Numbered from the stretch's first letter, positions 44,127 to 54,886 are shown. The stretch is DNA of 64,000 nucleotides from Paenibacillus etheri (GCF_001012825.1 NZ_LCZJ02000014.1:1-64000); one strand, 5' to 3'. Made by a program: numbers and translations. The notes: a model not told the origin generated them from the sequence alone.

Positions 44127-44177
44127 AAAGGGAGATGTACATTGGCTTTTATAAGAATATAGCAAGGAAGTGGAGTT

Positions 44178-45482
44178 ATGGATTTATTTTCTATGGGAGA
44201 GGACAACGGGGGCGGACGGTTACTTGCGGATCGGATGAGACCGGAGAATCTGGATGAATATATTGGTCAAGAACATATCATAGGCCGGGGAAAGCTGCTG
44301 CGAAGAGCGATTGAGGCAGATCAGGTCTCTTCAATTTTGCTCTATGGACCTCCTGGATGCGGCAAAACAACATTGGCTCATATCATTTCTCATCACACGC
44401 AAGGTGAATTCGTACGCCTGAATGCGGTGGAAGCTTCCGTGAAGGATGTGCGGGAGGTCATTGAACGAGCTCAAAATAATAAAACACTTTACGGCTCTAA
44501 GACGATTCTTTTTCTGGATGAGGTACATCGGTTTAATAGTTCACGTCAGGATGCGCTATTACCAGCAGTAGAAAAAGGAACCATCACATTTATTGGCGCA
44601 ACTACGGAGAATCCGTTCCATTACGTTAACGGAGCACTTATGAGCCGTTCTACCTTGTTTCAGCTGGAGGCGCTAACAAGTGAACACAGTCTGATCGCGA
44701 TGCGCAGGGCTTTAGCGGACAAAGATAGAGGGCTTGGATTCATGGAGCTTCAGGTCGATGAAGAAGCATTGCTGCATATCGCTACCATGGCCAACGGAGA
44801 TATTCGGCGGGCATTAAATGCACTGGAATTAGCTGCGTTAACTACTGCTCCGGAGGTAGATGGAAGTGTGCATATCACATTGGAGGTGGCGGAAGAGTCG
44901 ATTCGGCGCCCTATTGTGAAAGCAGATGAATCGACGCAGTATGATGTGCTTTCCGCTTTTCATAAAAGCATTCGTGGCTCCAGTGATGCTGCATTGTTCT
45001 GGTTTCTATATGCGGTAGAGAAGCTTGGAATGGACCCGATGACGTTTATTCGTCGTCTGATTGCGGCCAGCAGTGAGGATATTGGACTGGCGAATCCGCA
45101 GGCCATGGTCCAAGCCGTGAGCGCGCTCGAAGCTTATCGGAATAATGGTTGGCCAGAAGCGAAGCTGAATATTGCGCAAGCCATTCTTTTTGCGGTGGAG
45201 AGTCCGAAGTCTAATGCCGTCTATACTGCGATTTCAAATGCAATGGCGAGTATGGATGAGATTAAATCCGCCGAGGTACCGCTACACTTAAGAGACACCC
45301 ATTATAAAGGGGCTACTGCATTAGGGCATGAAGGGTATCAATATCCGCACAATTTCCCGGGGCATTATGTGAAACAGGAGTATCTGCCTAAGGAGATTTC
45401 TCAGCGTGTCTTTTATCAAGCGACTGAGCAAGGAAATGAAATTAAGATTCGCCACAACCAACGACTCCGACGAGAACAATAG
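44178..45482 (+). CDS. rarA: replication-associated recombination ATPase RarA (MgsA)
   Basis: A 434-residue AAA+ ATPase that acts at stalled replication forks. It has R-P-x-N-L-D-E-Y-I-G-Q-E-H near the start, Walker A G-P-P-G-C-G-K-T-T (about 55-63), Walker B F-L-D-E-V-H-R-F-N, sensor G-A-T-T-E-N-P, and the C-terminal tetramerisation part with Y-K-G-A-T...Y-Q-Y-P-H-N. It corresponds to B. subtilis yrvN, which also follows yrvM (tcdA) on the backbone, here with about 4.7 kb of other genes between. Confidence 0.94.
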   Translation: MDLFSMGEDNGGGRLLADRMRPENLDEYIGQEHIIGRGKLLRRAIEADQVSSILLYGPPGCGKTTLAHIISHHTQGEFVRLNAVEASVKDVREVIERAQNNKTLYGSKTILFLDEVHRFNSSRQDALLPAVEKGTITFIGATTENPFHYVNGALMSRSTLFQLEALTSEHSLIAMRRALADKDRGLGFMELQVDEEALLHIATMANGDIRRALNALELAALTTAPEVDGSVHITLEVAEESIRRPIVKADESTQYDVLSAFHKSIRGSSDAALFWFLYAVEKLGMDPMTFIRRLIAASSEDIGLANPQAMVQAVSALEAYRNNGWPEAKLNIAQAILFAVESPKSNAVYTAISNAMASMDEIKSAEVPLHLRDTHYKGATALGHEGYQYPHNFPGHYVKQEYLPKEISQRVFYQATEQGNEIKIRHNQRLRREQ

Positions 45483-45857
45483 CCGACCAGCCACTGTATT
45501 ACCTTCCATTTTCATACTGAAGAGCAAATAAATTTAAAGTGACATAGAAAATTATTTTTCCTAAAAAAAGGCGGCCTAGTGCCGTTTTTTTGTTGTCTAC
45601 GTTACTTTTAATCACATGAATGAAATTTTTTTATAGGAAAAGATTGATAATTTACCATAAGTTAATTAAAATGAACTACAAAGTTACGGAGAAGCAAGTT
45701 TTAATTCCGATGGAAGTACTTATAGTATTCTTAATGGTGTTAATAATTATAACAGTACATGTTTTGATATGTTTCATGAAAATGATGTTATTTAAATTAA
45801 AATTTACATAATATTTCACTATGCAAATTTTGAAATTATGCTGCTAGGGGGATTAAT
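45483..45857 (+). other. AT-rich gap between rarA and the Opp genes
   Basis: It holds a weak terminator at 45563-45591 (CGGC/GCCG before seven T). At about 45669-45795 a 41-codon open stretch without a start codon looks like a protein tail (S-F-N-S-D-G-S-T-Y-S-I-L-N, then C-F-D-M-F-H-E-N-D), perhaps a gene remnant. Base composition is markedly richer in A and T than the flanks. No convincing promoter for the Opp genes could be picked out. Confidence 0.4.
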
Positions 45858-46874
45858 TTGAGCGAAGAATTGCTAGAAATCAAGAATTTGTCGACATCGT
45901 TCAGAATCGTAGATGACTATTATGCTGCTGTAGACGATGTTACCCTGTCCGTTCGCAAAAATGAGATTCTTGCCATTGTTGGAGAATCCGGCTCAGGAAA
46001 AAGTGCGCTCGCCTTTTCAATTATGGGATTGCACACAAGGGCCAAAATAGACGGACAAATCAAATACAAGGGTCATGACATCGTTACTATGTCTCCTGCT
46101 GCACTCAACAAGCTGCGCGGCCAAGAAATGTCTATGATATTTCAAGATCCTTTATCCGCTTTAAATCCGCTAATGATTATCGGTTCACAGATTGAAGAAG
46201 TACTCATCCTACATGATTCCAAGCTTTCGAAGAAGCAAAGAAAAGAGAAGGTCATTGATCTTTTGAACAAGGTTGGAATCTCCCGTCCCGAACATACATA
46301 TCAGCAGTATCCCCACGAACTATCTGGTGGAATGAGGCAGAGGGTTGTAATTGCTATTGCGATTGCCAATAGCCCCAAGCTTTTGATCGCCGATGAGCCA
46401 ACTACGGCACTAGATGTAACTATCCAACTACAAATCCTTGAACTTATTAAAAGATTAAAAAACGATATGGAAGCAGGCATTATCTTAATTACTCATGATC
46501 TAGGGGTTGTGAGCGAAATGGCTGACCGGGTTGCGGTAATGTACGCTGGGCAAATCGTAGAAATCGCAGATATTTTTACGTTAACGTCTAATCCGAAGCA
46601 TCCATATACTAGGTCCTTGTTGAACTCCATTCCAACCGTTAAAGAGGAGAAATCCAGACTTCATGTGATTCAGGGGATTGTCCCGCCACTACAGAATCTT
46701 CCGCGCAAAGGATGCCGCTTCTCGGCCCGAACACCTTGGATTCCGGAGTGGGAGCATGAGGAGAACCCGCAGCTCCATGAAGTAGCCCCCGGACATTTTG
46801 TTCGCTGCACCTGCCATTATAACTTTCATTTCCCTGATACTAGCGAGGAGGCAAGCCACAATGGGACTTCTTGA
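45858..46874 (+). CDS. oligopeptide ABC transporter ATP-binding protein (OppD-type)
   Basis: A 338-residue ATPase starting at TTG 45858 behind AGGGGG. Walker A G-E-S-G-S-G-K-S is at residues 42-49, the signature L-S-G-G-M-R-Q-R near 154, and Walker B L-L-I-A-D-E-P-T. The C-terminal oligopeptide-permease extension begins P-Y-T-R-S-L-L. In that extension the first cysteine (G-C-R-F) and the last pair (R-C-T-C) remain, but the usual R-C and following cysteine are R-T and tryptophan, so a complete four-cysteine motif is not seen. It overlaps the next gene by 14 bases. Confidence 0.9.
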   Translation: MSEELLEIKNLSTSFRIVDDYYAAVDDVTLSVRKNEILAIVGESGSGKSALAFSIMGLHTRAKIDGQIKYKGHDIVTMSPAALNKLRGQEMSMIFQDPLSALNPLMIIGSQIEEVLILHDSKLSKKQRKEKVIDLLNKVGISRPEHTYQQYPHELSGGMRQRVVIAIAIANSPKLLIADEPTTALDVTIQLQILELIKRLKNDMEAGIILITHDLGVVSEMADRVAVMYAGQIVEIADIFTLTSNPKHPYTRSLLNSIPTVKEEKSRLHVIQGIVPPLQNLPRKGCRFSARTPWIPEWEHEENPQLHEVAPGHFVRCTCHYNFHFPDTSEEASHNGTS

Positions 46875-47796
46875 GGTTAAAAATTTAAAGGTTCATTTTC
46901 CGATCCATGGAGGCATCTTCCGAAAAGTAGTGGGCGAGGTCAAGGCTGTAGACAACGTTAGTTTTACTATTGAAGCTGGGCAAACCTACGGATTGGTAGG
47001 TGAATCTGGATCAGGGAAGACGACTACAGGTCGTGCAATCATCGGACTCAATTCTATTACTAGCGGCAGTGTGATTTTTGAAGGACAGGATTTGGCTTTA
47101 AAGGGTGTACGTAAGCAAAAAAATATCCGCAAGGACATTCAGATGATCTTTCAAGATCCGTACTCTTCTTTAAATCCTAAGAAACGAGTGTTGGATATTA
47201 TTGCTGAACCCTTACGTAATTTCGAAAAAATGTCTCCAGGGGAAGAAAAACGCCGCGTGCAGGAATTGCTTTTGCAGGTTGGATTAAGCCCTGAGAATAT
47301 TCTTAAATATCCACATGAATTCTCGGGGGGGCAGCGGCAGCGGATTGGTATTGCAAGAGCCATTGCACTCAAACCGAAGTTGATTATTGCGGATGAGCCT
47401 GTCTCTGCGCTGGATGTTTCCGTACAGGCACAGGTGCTGAATTTTATGCAGGATATTCAAAAAGAACTGAATCTAACTTTTCTGTTCATCAGTCATGATC
47501 TCGGGATCATAAGGCATATGTGTGATCATATTGGGATTATGTATAAAGGGCGGCATGTCGAGCAAGGCACCGCTAAAGATATTTTTGACAATCCTCGCCA
47601 TATTTATACCAAACGTCTAATTGCTGCCATTCCTGATATTGATCCGAAGCAAAGAGAGAAGCAGACGGAGTTTAGGAAATCAGTAAGTATGGAATATGAA
47701 CAAGCGCACCGGAATTATTTTGATGAACAAGGCATGCCTTATCCATTGAAATCCATTTCCGAGACTCATCTGGTAGCCTTGCCTGAGAAAGGTTGA
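46861..47796 (+). CDS. oligopeptide ABC transporter ATP-binding protein (OppF-type)
   Basis: A 311-residue ATPase starting at ATG 46861, inside the end of the OppD-type gene, with GAGG upstream. It has Walker A G-E-S-G-S-G-K-T-T (near 46-54), F-Q-D-P-Y-S-S-L-N-P (Q-loop), F-S-G-G-Q-R-Q-R and I-I-A-D-E-P-V-S-A-L-D. It pairs with OppD to drive import. The upstream part of the longest frame overlaps OppD coding sequence and is not used. Confidence 0.92.
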   Translation: MGLLEVKNLKVHFPIHGGIFRKVVGEVKAVDNVSFTIEAGQTYGLVGESGSGKTTTGRAIIGLNSITSGSVIFEGQDLALKGVRKQKNIRKDIQMIFQDPYSSLNPKKRVLDIIAEPLRNFEKMSPGEEKRRVQELLLQVGLSPENILKYPHEFSGGQRQRIGIARAIALKPKLIIADEPVSALDVSVQAQVLNFMQDIQKELNLTFLFISHDLGIIRHMCDHIGIMYKGRHVEQGTAKDIFDNPRHIYTKRLIAAIPDIDPKQREKQTEFRKSVSMEYEQAHRNYFDEQGMPYPLKSISETHLVALPEKG

Positions 47797-47800
47797 GAAT

Positions 47801-48763
47801 ATGTGGAAGATAATTGTTCGTAGAATTCTTATTATGATTCCTCAAATATTTCTATTAAGTATTCTTGTTTTTCTAATGGCGAAGGCGATGCCAGGAGATG
47901 CGTTATCAGGGATGCTTGATCCAAATATTGATCCTGCGGCCATCGACGCGATGAGAGAAAAGCTAGGCTTAAATGATCCATGGTACATCCAGTACTGGGA
48001 TTGGATCACTAAAGCGATACAAGGGGATTTTGGTCAATCTTTCCGATTCAAAATGCCTGTGTCTGAACTTATCGGTCAACGTCTCATGAATACCCTTTGG
48101 CTGGCGATTGTCACGCTGATCCTTACATACCTTATTGCTATTCCACTTGGTATCACTAGCGGTCGTTATAACGATTCATGGCTGGATCGCCTGATTACTG
48201 GTTACACCTATATCGGCTTTGCTGCACCATTGTTTATTTTCGCCCTCTTAATGGTATGGGTCTTCGGGTTTCACTTTCATTGGTTTCCTACTAGCGGCAG
48301 TGTCAGTCCTGGAGAAGTTCCGGGTACATTAAGTCACTTCTGGAGTAAATTCTACCATCTGCTACTGCCCGCGTTATCTATGGCACTAATTGCAACGGTG
48401 GGGACAGTACAATACCTGCGGAATGAGATCATTGATACGAAACAAAAGGATTTCATCCTCACGGCAAGAGCCAAAGGCGCTTCAGAGTCACGCGTCTACA
48501 ACCGCCATATCCTGAGAAATTCCTTACTGCCGATTGCTGCATTCTTCGGGTATGAGATTACTGGACTCATCGGTGGTACGGTGTTCGTTGAAAGTATCTT
48601 CAGCTATCCGGGTATGGGTATGCTGTTTCTCAGTTCGATAACGATACGGGATTTCAGCGTAGTAACGGCTCTAGTTCTCCTCTATGGGGTTGCTGCCATC
48701 GTCGGTGCGTTGTTATCAGACATTATCTTAAGTATCGTAGATCCTCGTATCCGGATTAAATAA
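47801..48763 (+). CDS. oligopeptide ABC transporter permease (OppB-type)
   Basis: A 320-residue membrane protein with about six helices. The N-terminus R-R-I-L-I-M-I-P-Q-I-F-L-L-S and the EAA loop (A-R-A-K-G-A-S-E-S-R-V) are typical of DppB/OppB permeases. The start lies four bases behind the OppF stop, so the two are probably translationally coupled. Confidence 0.92.
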   Translation: MWKIIVRRILIMIPQIFLLSILVFLMAKAMPGDALSGMLDPNIDPAAIDAMREKLGLNDPWYIQYWDWITKAIQGDFGQSFRFKMPVSELIGQRLMNTLWLAIVTLILTYLIAIPLGITSGRYNDSWLDRLITGYTYIGFAAPLFIFALLMVWVFGFHFHWFPTSGSVSPGEVPGTLSHFWSKFYHLLLPALSMALIATVGTVQYLRNEIIDTKQKDFILTARAKGASESRVYNRHILRNSLLPIAAFFGYEITGLIGGTVFVESIFSYPGMGMLFLSSITIRDFSVVTALVLLYGVAAIVGALLSDIILSIVDPRIRIK

Positions 48764-48790
48764 GAAGATGAACACTTTGAGGTGAATAAA

Positions 48791-49696
48791 ATGGCAAAGA
48801 CGAGCGCAGAGATAGCTCTGCTGCAGGAAACAGATAAAAGTCCATCAGGCTTCAGAATTGTTTGGCGAGAGATTATGCGGGATAAATTGGCTTTGGTCTC
48901 ACTGATTTTTCTATTTGCGATTATCGCCGCTGTTTATGGGATTTCCTTATTTTTAGATCAAAAAGAAATTGTTACGGTTGACTTGTTCGCCCTGTATGAG
49001 AAGCCTTCGGCTGTACACTGGCTGGGGACCGATTATGGAGGACGAGATGTATTCGGTCAATTAATTATAGGCACACGAAATTCCATGTCGATTGCTTTTA
49101 TGGTTACTTTTTTTACGGGAATCATCGGTATACTAGTTGGCCTGTTCTCTGGATATTTTGGGGGAACGGTAGATAATATTTCGATGCGTGTTGTAGATTT
49201 CTTCATGATTTTGCCTTTTATAATGATTGTTATAGCTTTCGTAAGTGCAGTTCCTAAATACAATACGTTAACCTTCTCCTTTATCATGACTGCCTTTCTA
49301 TGGATGGGGATTGCCAGATTAATTCGTTCCAAGACGTTACAAGAGAAGGAACTGGATTACGTTCAGGCATCTAAGACCCTAGGCTCCTCCAATCTTAAAA
49401 TAATGTTCACTCAAGTTCTGCCGAACTTAAGCTCAATTATTATCGTCACGATGACTTTAAATTTGGCAGCTAATATTGGATTGGAATCAGGCCTATCCTT
49501 TCTAGGTTTTGGTTTTCCAGAAAGTACACCCAGTCTAGGTACTCTAGTAAGCTATGCGAGAAATCCGCAAACGCTTGAGTTCAGATGGTGGATCTGGTTA
49601 CCCGCATCACTGCTGATCTTGGTACTGATGTTGAGTATAAATAATGTAGGTCAAGCGCTCAAACGTGCGACCGACGCAAGACAAAGAAAAGGATAA
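48791..49696 (+). CDS. oligopeptide ABC transporter permease (OppC-type)
   Basis: A 301-residue permease. The OppC N-terminal segment W-R-E-I-M-R-D-K-L-A-L-V-S and the block L-G-T-D-Y-G-G-R-D-V-F are present, followed by five helices. The EAA loop is Q-A-S-K-T-L-G-S-S. The ATG at 48791 follows GAGGTGA by seven bases; an in-frame GTG at 48782 overlaps that site. Confidence 0.92.
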   Translation: MAKTSAEIALLQETDKSPSGFRIVWREIMRDKLALVSLIFLFAIIAAVYGISLFLDQKEIVTVDLFALYEKPSAVHWLGTDYGGRDVFGQLIIGTRNSMSIAFMVTFFTGIIGILVGLFSGYFGGTVDNISMRVVDFFMILPFIMIVIAFVSAVPKYNTLTFSFIMTAFLWMGIARLIRSKTLQEKELDYVQASKTLGSSNLKIMFTQVLPNLSSIIIVTMTLNLAANIGLESGLSFLGFGFPESTPSLGTLVSYARNPQTLEFRWWIWLPASLLILVLMLSINNVGQALKRATDARQRKG

Positions 49697-49714
49697 TAAG
49701 GGAGGAAATTGTTA

Positions 49715-51562
49715 ATGAGAAAACCCATCCGTTCCAAGGCACTACTAGTTTCATTAATGTTTGTAATGTTGTTCGCCCTTGCAGCCTGTGGCTCCAAGAA
49801 CAACAACGGAGCGGCTGAGTCAACAGCTGCACCAAGTGCCAGTGCCCCTGCGGAAACTGCAAAAGCGACGGCAGCGCCTGATGCAGAAGACGGACTTTAT
49901 AACATTAAAGACTTCAGTAACATTAAGACTAATCAAGGTGAAGCTATTGATGGCGGAACAATTACTTTTGGACTTGTTTCCGACAGTCCATTTGAAGGTA
50001 CCTTGAACTTGAACTTCTATTCTGGAGCTCCAGATGCTGAAGTCCTGAATTGGTTCGATGAAGGCTTGTTAACTTGGGACAAAGACTATGTATACACGAA
50101 TGATGGTGCAGCAACTTATGAAGTAGCAGAAGATGGACGGACCTTCACCTTTACGATTCGCGACAATGTGAACTGGCAGGATGGAAAGCCAGTGACAGCA
50201 GAAGATTGGCTGTTTGCGCATGAGGTTATTGGTAATCCGAAATATGATGGTCCACGTTACGGTTCTGACTTTACTAATATTGAAGGTATGGAAGAATACC
50301 ACTCCGGAAAAGCAAAGACCATTTCTGGTATTAAAGTACTGGGTGAGAAGAAGCTGCAAATTACTTATCTTAAATCCTCACCTTCCCTGTTAACGGGTGG
50401 CATATGGATTTATCCATTAGCTAAACATATCTTTGGTGGTATGGATGTTGCCAAAATCTCCTCATCCCCTGAAGTTCGTCAAAAGCCAATTGGCTTTGGA
50501 GCTTTTAAAGTGGAAAGCATTGTTCCTGGTGAGTCTGTAGTATTCGTTAAGAATGAAGATTACTGGCGCGGCGCACCTAAACTGGATAAAGTAATTTTGA
50601 AGGTAATCAACCCAACGACTGTTGTACAAGAACTGAAGTCTGGTGGAGTTGACTTGGTGGATGCCTTCCCTATTGATCAATTCCCAGATAATGCAAAAAT
50701 GTCAAATGTCGAGTATCTTGGTGCTGTTGACCGTGCATATACGTATATTGGGTTTAAGCTAGGTAAATGGGATGCTGAGAAAAAAGTTGTTGCCACCGAT
50801 CCTAAAGCTAAAATGGCGGATGTGAACCTGCGTAAAGCCATGTGGGCTGCTGTAGACAATGATACAGTGGGTAAGAAATTCTATAGTGGTCTTCGCTGGA
50901 ATGCGACAACTTTAATTCCACCTTCCCATCCGGAATTTCATGATGCTTCTAATCCAGGTGTACCTTTTGATCCAGAAGCTGCTAAGAAGATCTTAGATGA
51001 CGCTGGTTACAAACTTAACGGTGAATTTAGAACGAATCCGGATGGCAGCGAGCTGAAGATTAATTTCATCTCGATGACCGGATCGGACATTGCTGAACCA
51101 TTGGCTCAATATTATGTACAATCCTGGAAAGCAATTGGTCTGAATGTAACTTTGGAGATGGTAGAATTTAATACGTTCTATGATCGTGTTGGACAAAATG
51201 GTGAGGATGATCCTTCTGTGGATGTTTACCAAGGTGCTTGGACTGTAGGGATTGATGTTGATCCAACAGGTCTTTATGGTAAAGACGCAATCTTTAACTT
51301 CCCGCGTTACTCGAGTGCAGAGAATGATCGTTTGCTCACCGAAGGAGTCTCCGAGGCTGCATTCGATGTAAATAAACGTAAAGAGATCTATAAAGAATGG
51401 CAACAGTTTATGGTTAACGAGATTCCTGTATTCCCTACGCTTTATCGTGCTGCCCTAGTTCCGGTAAACAACCGTATATTGAATTATGGAATTGGTGATG
51501 GCACTGGTCTCTACTATAACGACATTGCAGTTTCTGCGGATAAATCTGCAGTAGCTCAGTAA
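49715..51562 (+). CDS. oligopeptide-binding lipoprotein (OppA-type, SBP family 5)
   Basis: A 615-residue solute-binding lipoprotein. The signal peptide ends in the lipobox L-A-A-C (Cys near 24) and is followed by a Ser/Ala/Thr-rich linker (about 25-55). The SBP_bac_5 domain fills the rest (F-D-E-G-L-L-T-W, F-T-I-R-D-N-V-N-W-Q-D-G-K-P-V-T-A-E-D). It would capture peptides outside the membrane for the four preceding genes. Gene order D-F-B-C-A differs from the A-B-C-D-F order of B. subtilis opp. A strong terminator follows. Confidence 0.93.
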   Translation: MRKPIRSKALLVSLMFVMLFALAACGSKNNNGAAESTAAPSASAPAETAKATAAPDAEDGLYNIKDFSNIKTNQGEAIDGGTITFGLVSDSPFEGTLNLNFYSGAPDAEVLNWFDEGLLTWDKDYVYTNDGAATYEVAEDGRTFTFTIRDNVNWQDGKPVTAEDWLFAHEVIGNPKYDGPRYGSDFTNIEGMEEYHSGKAKTISGIKVLGEKKLQITYLKSSPSLLTGGIWIYPLAKHIFGGMDVAKISSSPEVRQKPIGFGAFKVESIVPGESVVFVKNEDYWRGAPKLDKVILKVINPTTVVQELKSGGVDLVDAFPIDQFPDNAKMSNVEYLGAVDRAYTYIGFKLGKWDAEKKVVATDPKAKMADVNLRKAMWAAVDNDTVGKKFYSGLRWNATTLIPPSHPEFHDASNPGVPFDPEAAKKILDDAGYKLNGEFRTNPDGSELKINFISMTGSDIAEPLAQYYVQSWKAIGLNVTLEMVEFNTFYDRVGQNGEDDPSVDVYQGAWTVGIDVDPTGLYGKDAIFNFPRYSSAENDRLLTEGVSEAAFDVNKRKEIYKEWQQFMVNEIPVFPTLYRAALVPVNNRILNYGIGDGTGLYYNDIAVSADKSAVAQ

Positions 51563-51604
51563 GTTGAAATAGTGGGAGTTAGTTTAATTCAAATGGTATT
51601 ATAA

Positions 51605-51647
51605 AGACAGCAGTTCAGGGAGTGATTTCTGAACTGCTGTTTTTTTG
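51605..51647 (+). terminator. terminator of the Opp operon
   Basis: ACAGCAGTTCAG pairs perfectly with CTGAACTGCTGT, followed by seven T. Confidence 0.93.
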
Positions 51648-51660
51648 TTATAGACTTCAC

Positions 51661-52818
<1,158 letters not shown>

Positions 52819-52949
52819 TCATGGAACACCCGGCTCAAAATGTATTATAACATACCTGTCTACTGTAAACCCTAAAATAAGAGGGGGAGAATAGAAAAAT
52901 GTCCACCAGGGGTGAACATTTTTGCAAAATGTTTCGTTTGCCATTTCAT

Positions 52950-52978
52950 TTGTGACTTCGAATATGATAACATAAACT
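52950..52978 (+). promoter_or_regulatory. candidate promoter of cymR
   Basis: TTGTGA, 17 bases, TAAACT. A second candidate, CATGAC with TACAAT at 53038-53043 (17-base spacer), lies closer to the gene. I cannot choose between them. Confidence 0.4.
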
Positions 52979-53074
52979 AAGAGTAATCATCGGAATACCT
53001 TGATATGACAAACGCATGACTTACCGAATCAATAGTATACAATAACTAGAAACTAAACCGAAAGAGGTGCCCCT

Positions 53075-53494
53075 TTGAAAATATCAACCAAAGGACGTTA
53101 CGGACTAACAATTATGATGGAGCTTGCACTGAAATTTGGTGAAGGACCGACCTCACTTAAGAGTATCGCTGAGAAAAACGGACTTTCCGAACATTATCTA
53201 GAGCAACTAATCGCTCCCCTGCGGAACGCAGGACTCGTAAAAAGTATACGTGGCGCATACGGTGGCTACATTCTATCACGTGAGGCTAGTGCTATCACAG
53301 CGGGTGACATCATTCGTGTGCTGGAGGGTCCGATTTCTCCAGTTGATTTCACTGAAGAAGATGATGCGGCAAAACGCGATTTATGGTTGCGTATTCGCGA
53401 TAGCATTGCCGACGTTCTGGATTCCACAACGCTTCATGACTTGATTAATTATAAAGAAGAGAGCTTGGCAGACAACTATATGTTTTATATTTAA
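53075..53494 (+). CDS. cymR: Rrf2-family regulator CymR
   Basis: A 139-residue winged-helix repressor starting M-K-I-S-T-K-G-R-Y-G-L-T-I-M from TTG 53075. It follows B. subtilis CymR almost throughout, including S-E-H-Y-L-E-Q-L, G-A-Y-G-G-Y and the tail Y-M-F-Y-I. The Fe-S cysteines of IscR-type Rrf2 proteins are absent, which fits CymR. CymR works with CysK to repress cysteine and sulfur uptake genes. It is followed by a terminator rather than by the cysteine desulfurase gene. Confidence 0.92.
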   Translation: MKISTKGRYGLTIMMELALKFGEGPTSLKSIAEKNGLSEHYLEQLIAPLRNAGLVKSIRGAYGGYILSREASAITAGDIIRVLEGPISPVDFTEEDDAAKRDLWLRIRDSIADVLDSTTLHDLINYKEESLADNYMFYI

Positions 53495-53517
53495 AGCTAT
53501 TTGTAGAAAAAGTTTTA

Positions 53518-53560
53518 ACGCGTCCTTCTCAAGAAATTTGGGGAGGACGTTTCTTTTTTT
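53518..53560 (+). terminator. cymR terminator
   Basis: ACGCGTCCTTCTC pairs with GGGAGGACGT, followed by TTCTTTTTTT. Confidence 0.8.
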
Positions 53561-53637
53561 AGCTTACGTATCAGTATTAAATTAATTTTTCAGTAGAAGG
53601 ACTGACCATTTATTCGGAAAAAATGATATAATTATTA

Positions 53638-53971
53638 GATCAGTGTGTAGAGATATTGGTCATTATTTCAATCATTTCAGTAAACACTATTGCCCCTATT
53701 ATTGTGGGGTTGGAACGCGGCTTCAGTAGGGAAGTGTATATAGATACACTAAAGATTATTCCGTTTATGTGGATGATCGTAGTTTTATCCGTAAGATTAG
53801 TTGCAGGGCCGATTGTTGGGAAAGTGATGAAAAAACTTCCTTCACATCTGGCCTAGAAACTTTGGTATAGCATTTTGGATTGAACTATTGGTCGCGCAGC
53901 CGATAGCCAGACTTGCAATGAAAACATTGCATGCACGGCAAGATCGTAAAACAGAAACTGTGAATGCGTAA
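53638..53971 (+). pseudogene. DUF2798 membrane protein gene, ends kept and middle lost
   Basis: The stretch V-I-I-S-I-I-S-V-N-T-I-A-P-I-I-V-G-L-E, then a second hydrophobic segment and A-G-P-I-V-G-K, reads as the first two helices of a DUF2798 protein. It stops at 53854-53856. Starting 53848 in another frame, P-R-N-F-G-I-A-F-W-I-E-L-L-V-A-Q-P-I-A-R, ending at 53971, is that family's C-terminal helix. About 60 residues between them are missing, and the normal N-terminus has no start codon. The gene is dead. Confidence 0.75.
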
Positions 53972-54017
53972 CTGGCAGGATTGTTAACGAGAGCACCTGT
54001 ATCCTTCAAGAGAATAA

Positions 54018-54077
54018 AAAACACAAGAAATAGCTCGTTAACCTTAACTGGTCGGCGAGCTATTTTGTGTTGTTTTG
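54018..54077 (+). terminator. terminator after the DUF2798 relic
   Basis: AACACAAGAAATAGCTCG pairs with CGAGCTATTTTGTGTT, followed by GTTTT. Confidence 0.8.
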
Positions 54078-54194
54078 TCGGAGTGCGAACCACGCTTCTC
54101 ATAAGAAGCGAGAAGAAAGGAGACTATTTCGTGGGCAAAGCATACAATGGTGACGATATGGGTAATAAGCATTACTCAGATAAGGAGGTTTATC

Positions 54195-54845
54195 ATGAAA
54201 AAATCAACGATAACAGCAATCCTTGTTCTGCTGTCTACCCTGATTCTGGGCGCATGCAGCAACAACGAGGCGGCTAACGAAGAGAAGCTAACAGCGACTA
54301 CCACACCAGCAATTCCCGTTAATGAGATAACTGTCACCCCTAAACCATCCAATCCTCCAGAAAAAAACCACCCTCAGCCATCGGATCGTCCTCTAACCCA
54401 AACGTTCGATGAACTGGAGGGGGGCGTTCCTGTTCAGACGGGTACACTAACACAGGGCGAAGGATATTCGCTATATATATTTGAGGGGTTCTCCTTGAAT
54501 GCGAAAACTGGCCGATTATCGCTGGGCAAAGACCCTGACTATTATGCGGATATTGAACCATTGTCGTCTGGCTACGATCTCGTTTCCTTGAAGCAACAAG
54601 GCCAAGCTGAGCTGTCTGCCAACGGAGAGCCAAACGACTATAGTGGAGAACTTATCGAGCATCCGTTAGGCTATGCAGAACTTTACTTGCAGACAAGCCA
54701 TGCGAACGGCTTGGTGGACTACATGATTTGGAAAAATCAAGCCGGAGACGCCTATCTTTTCCATACACATAACCCAAAAGGTGAGTTATCAGAAAAATTT
54801 TCTCCATGGTTAATGGTTTCGCTGTCAACAATTGAGGCGAATTAA
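54195..54845 (+). CDS. lipoprotein of unknown function
   Basis: A 216-residue exported protein. Its signal peptide ends in the lipobox L-G-A-C (Cys near 18), then an Asn/Glu- and Pro/Thr-rich linker (about 20-75), then a globular domain with alternating beta pattern (G-Y-S-L-Y-I-F-E-G-F...). ATG 54195 follows AAGGAGG by eight bases. I do not recognise the C-terminal domain. It stands alone between a terminator and the opposing propeller gene. Confidence 0.8.
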   Translation: MKKSTITAILVLLSTLILGACSNNEAANEEKLTATTTPAIPVNEITVTPKPSNPPEKNHPQPSDRPLTQTFDELEGGVPVQTGTLTQGEGYSLYIFEGFSLNAKTGRLSLGKDPDYYADIEPLSSGYDLVSLKQQGQAELSANGEPNDYSGELIEHPLGYAELYLQTSHANGLVDYMIWKNQAGDAYLFHTHNPKGELSEKFSPWLMVSLSTIEAN

Positions 54846-54886
54846 CCTCTGATTTATTGAGTAAATAGATATAACAAGATCTCCAT

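Noticed and set aside
45620-45811. 63-codon hydrophobic open frame with an ATG
   Set aside because: It has no ribosome site. Its hydrophobicity comes from the AT-rich sequence, and a different frame of the same DNA looks more protein-like.
53654-53856. Stand-alone 66-codon membrane protein
   Set aside because: It is the N-terminal part of a broken DUF2798 gene whose C-terminal part lies just downstream in another frame.
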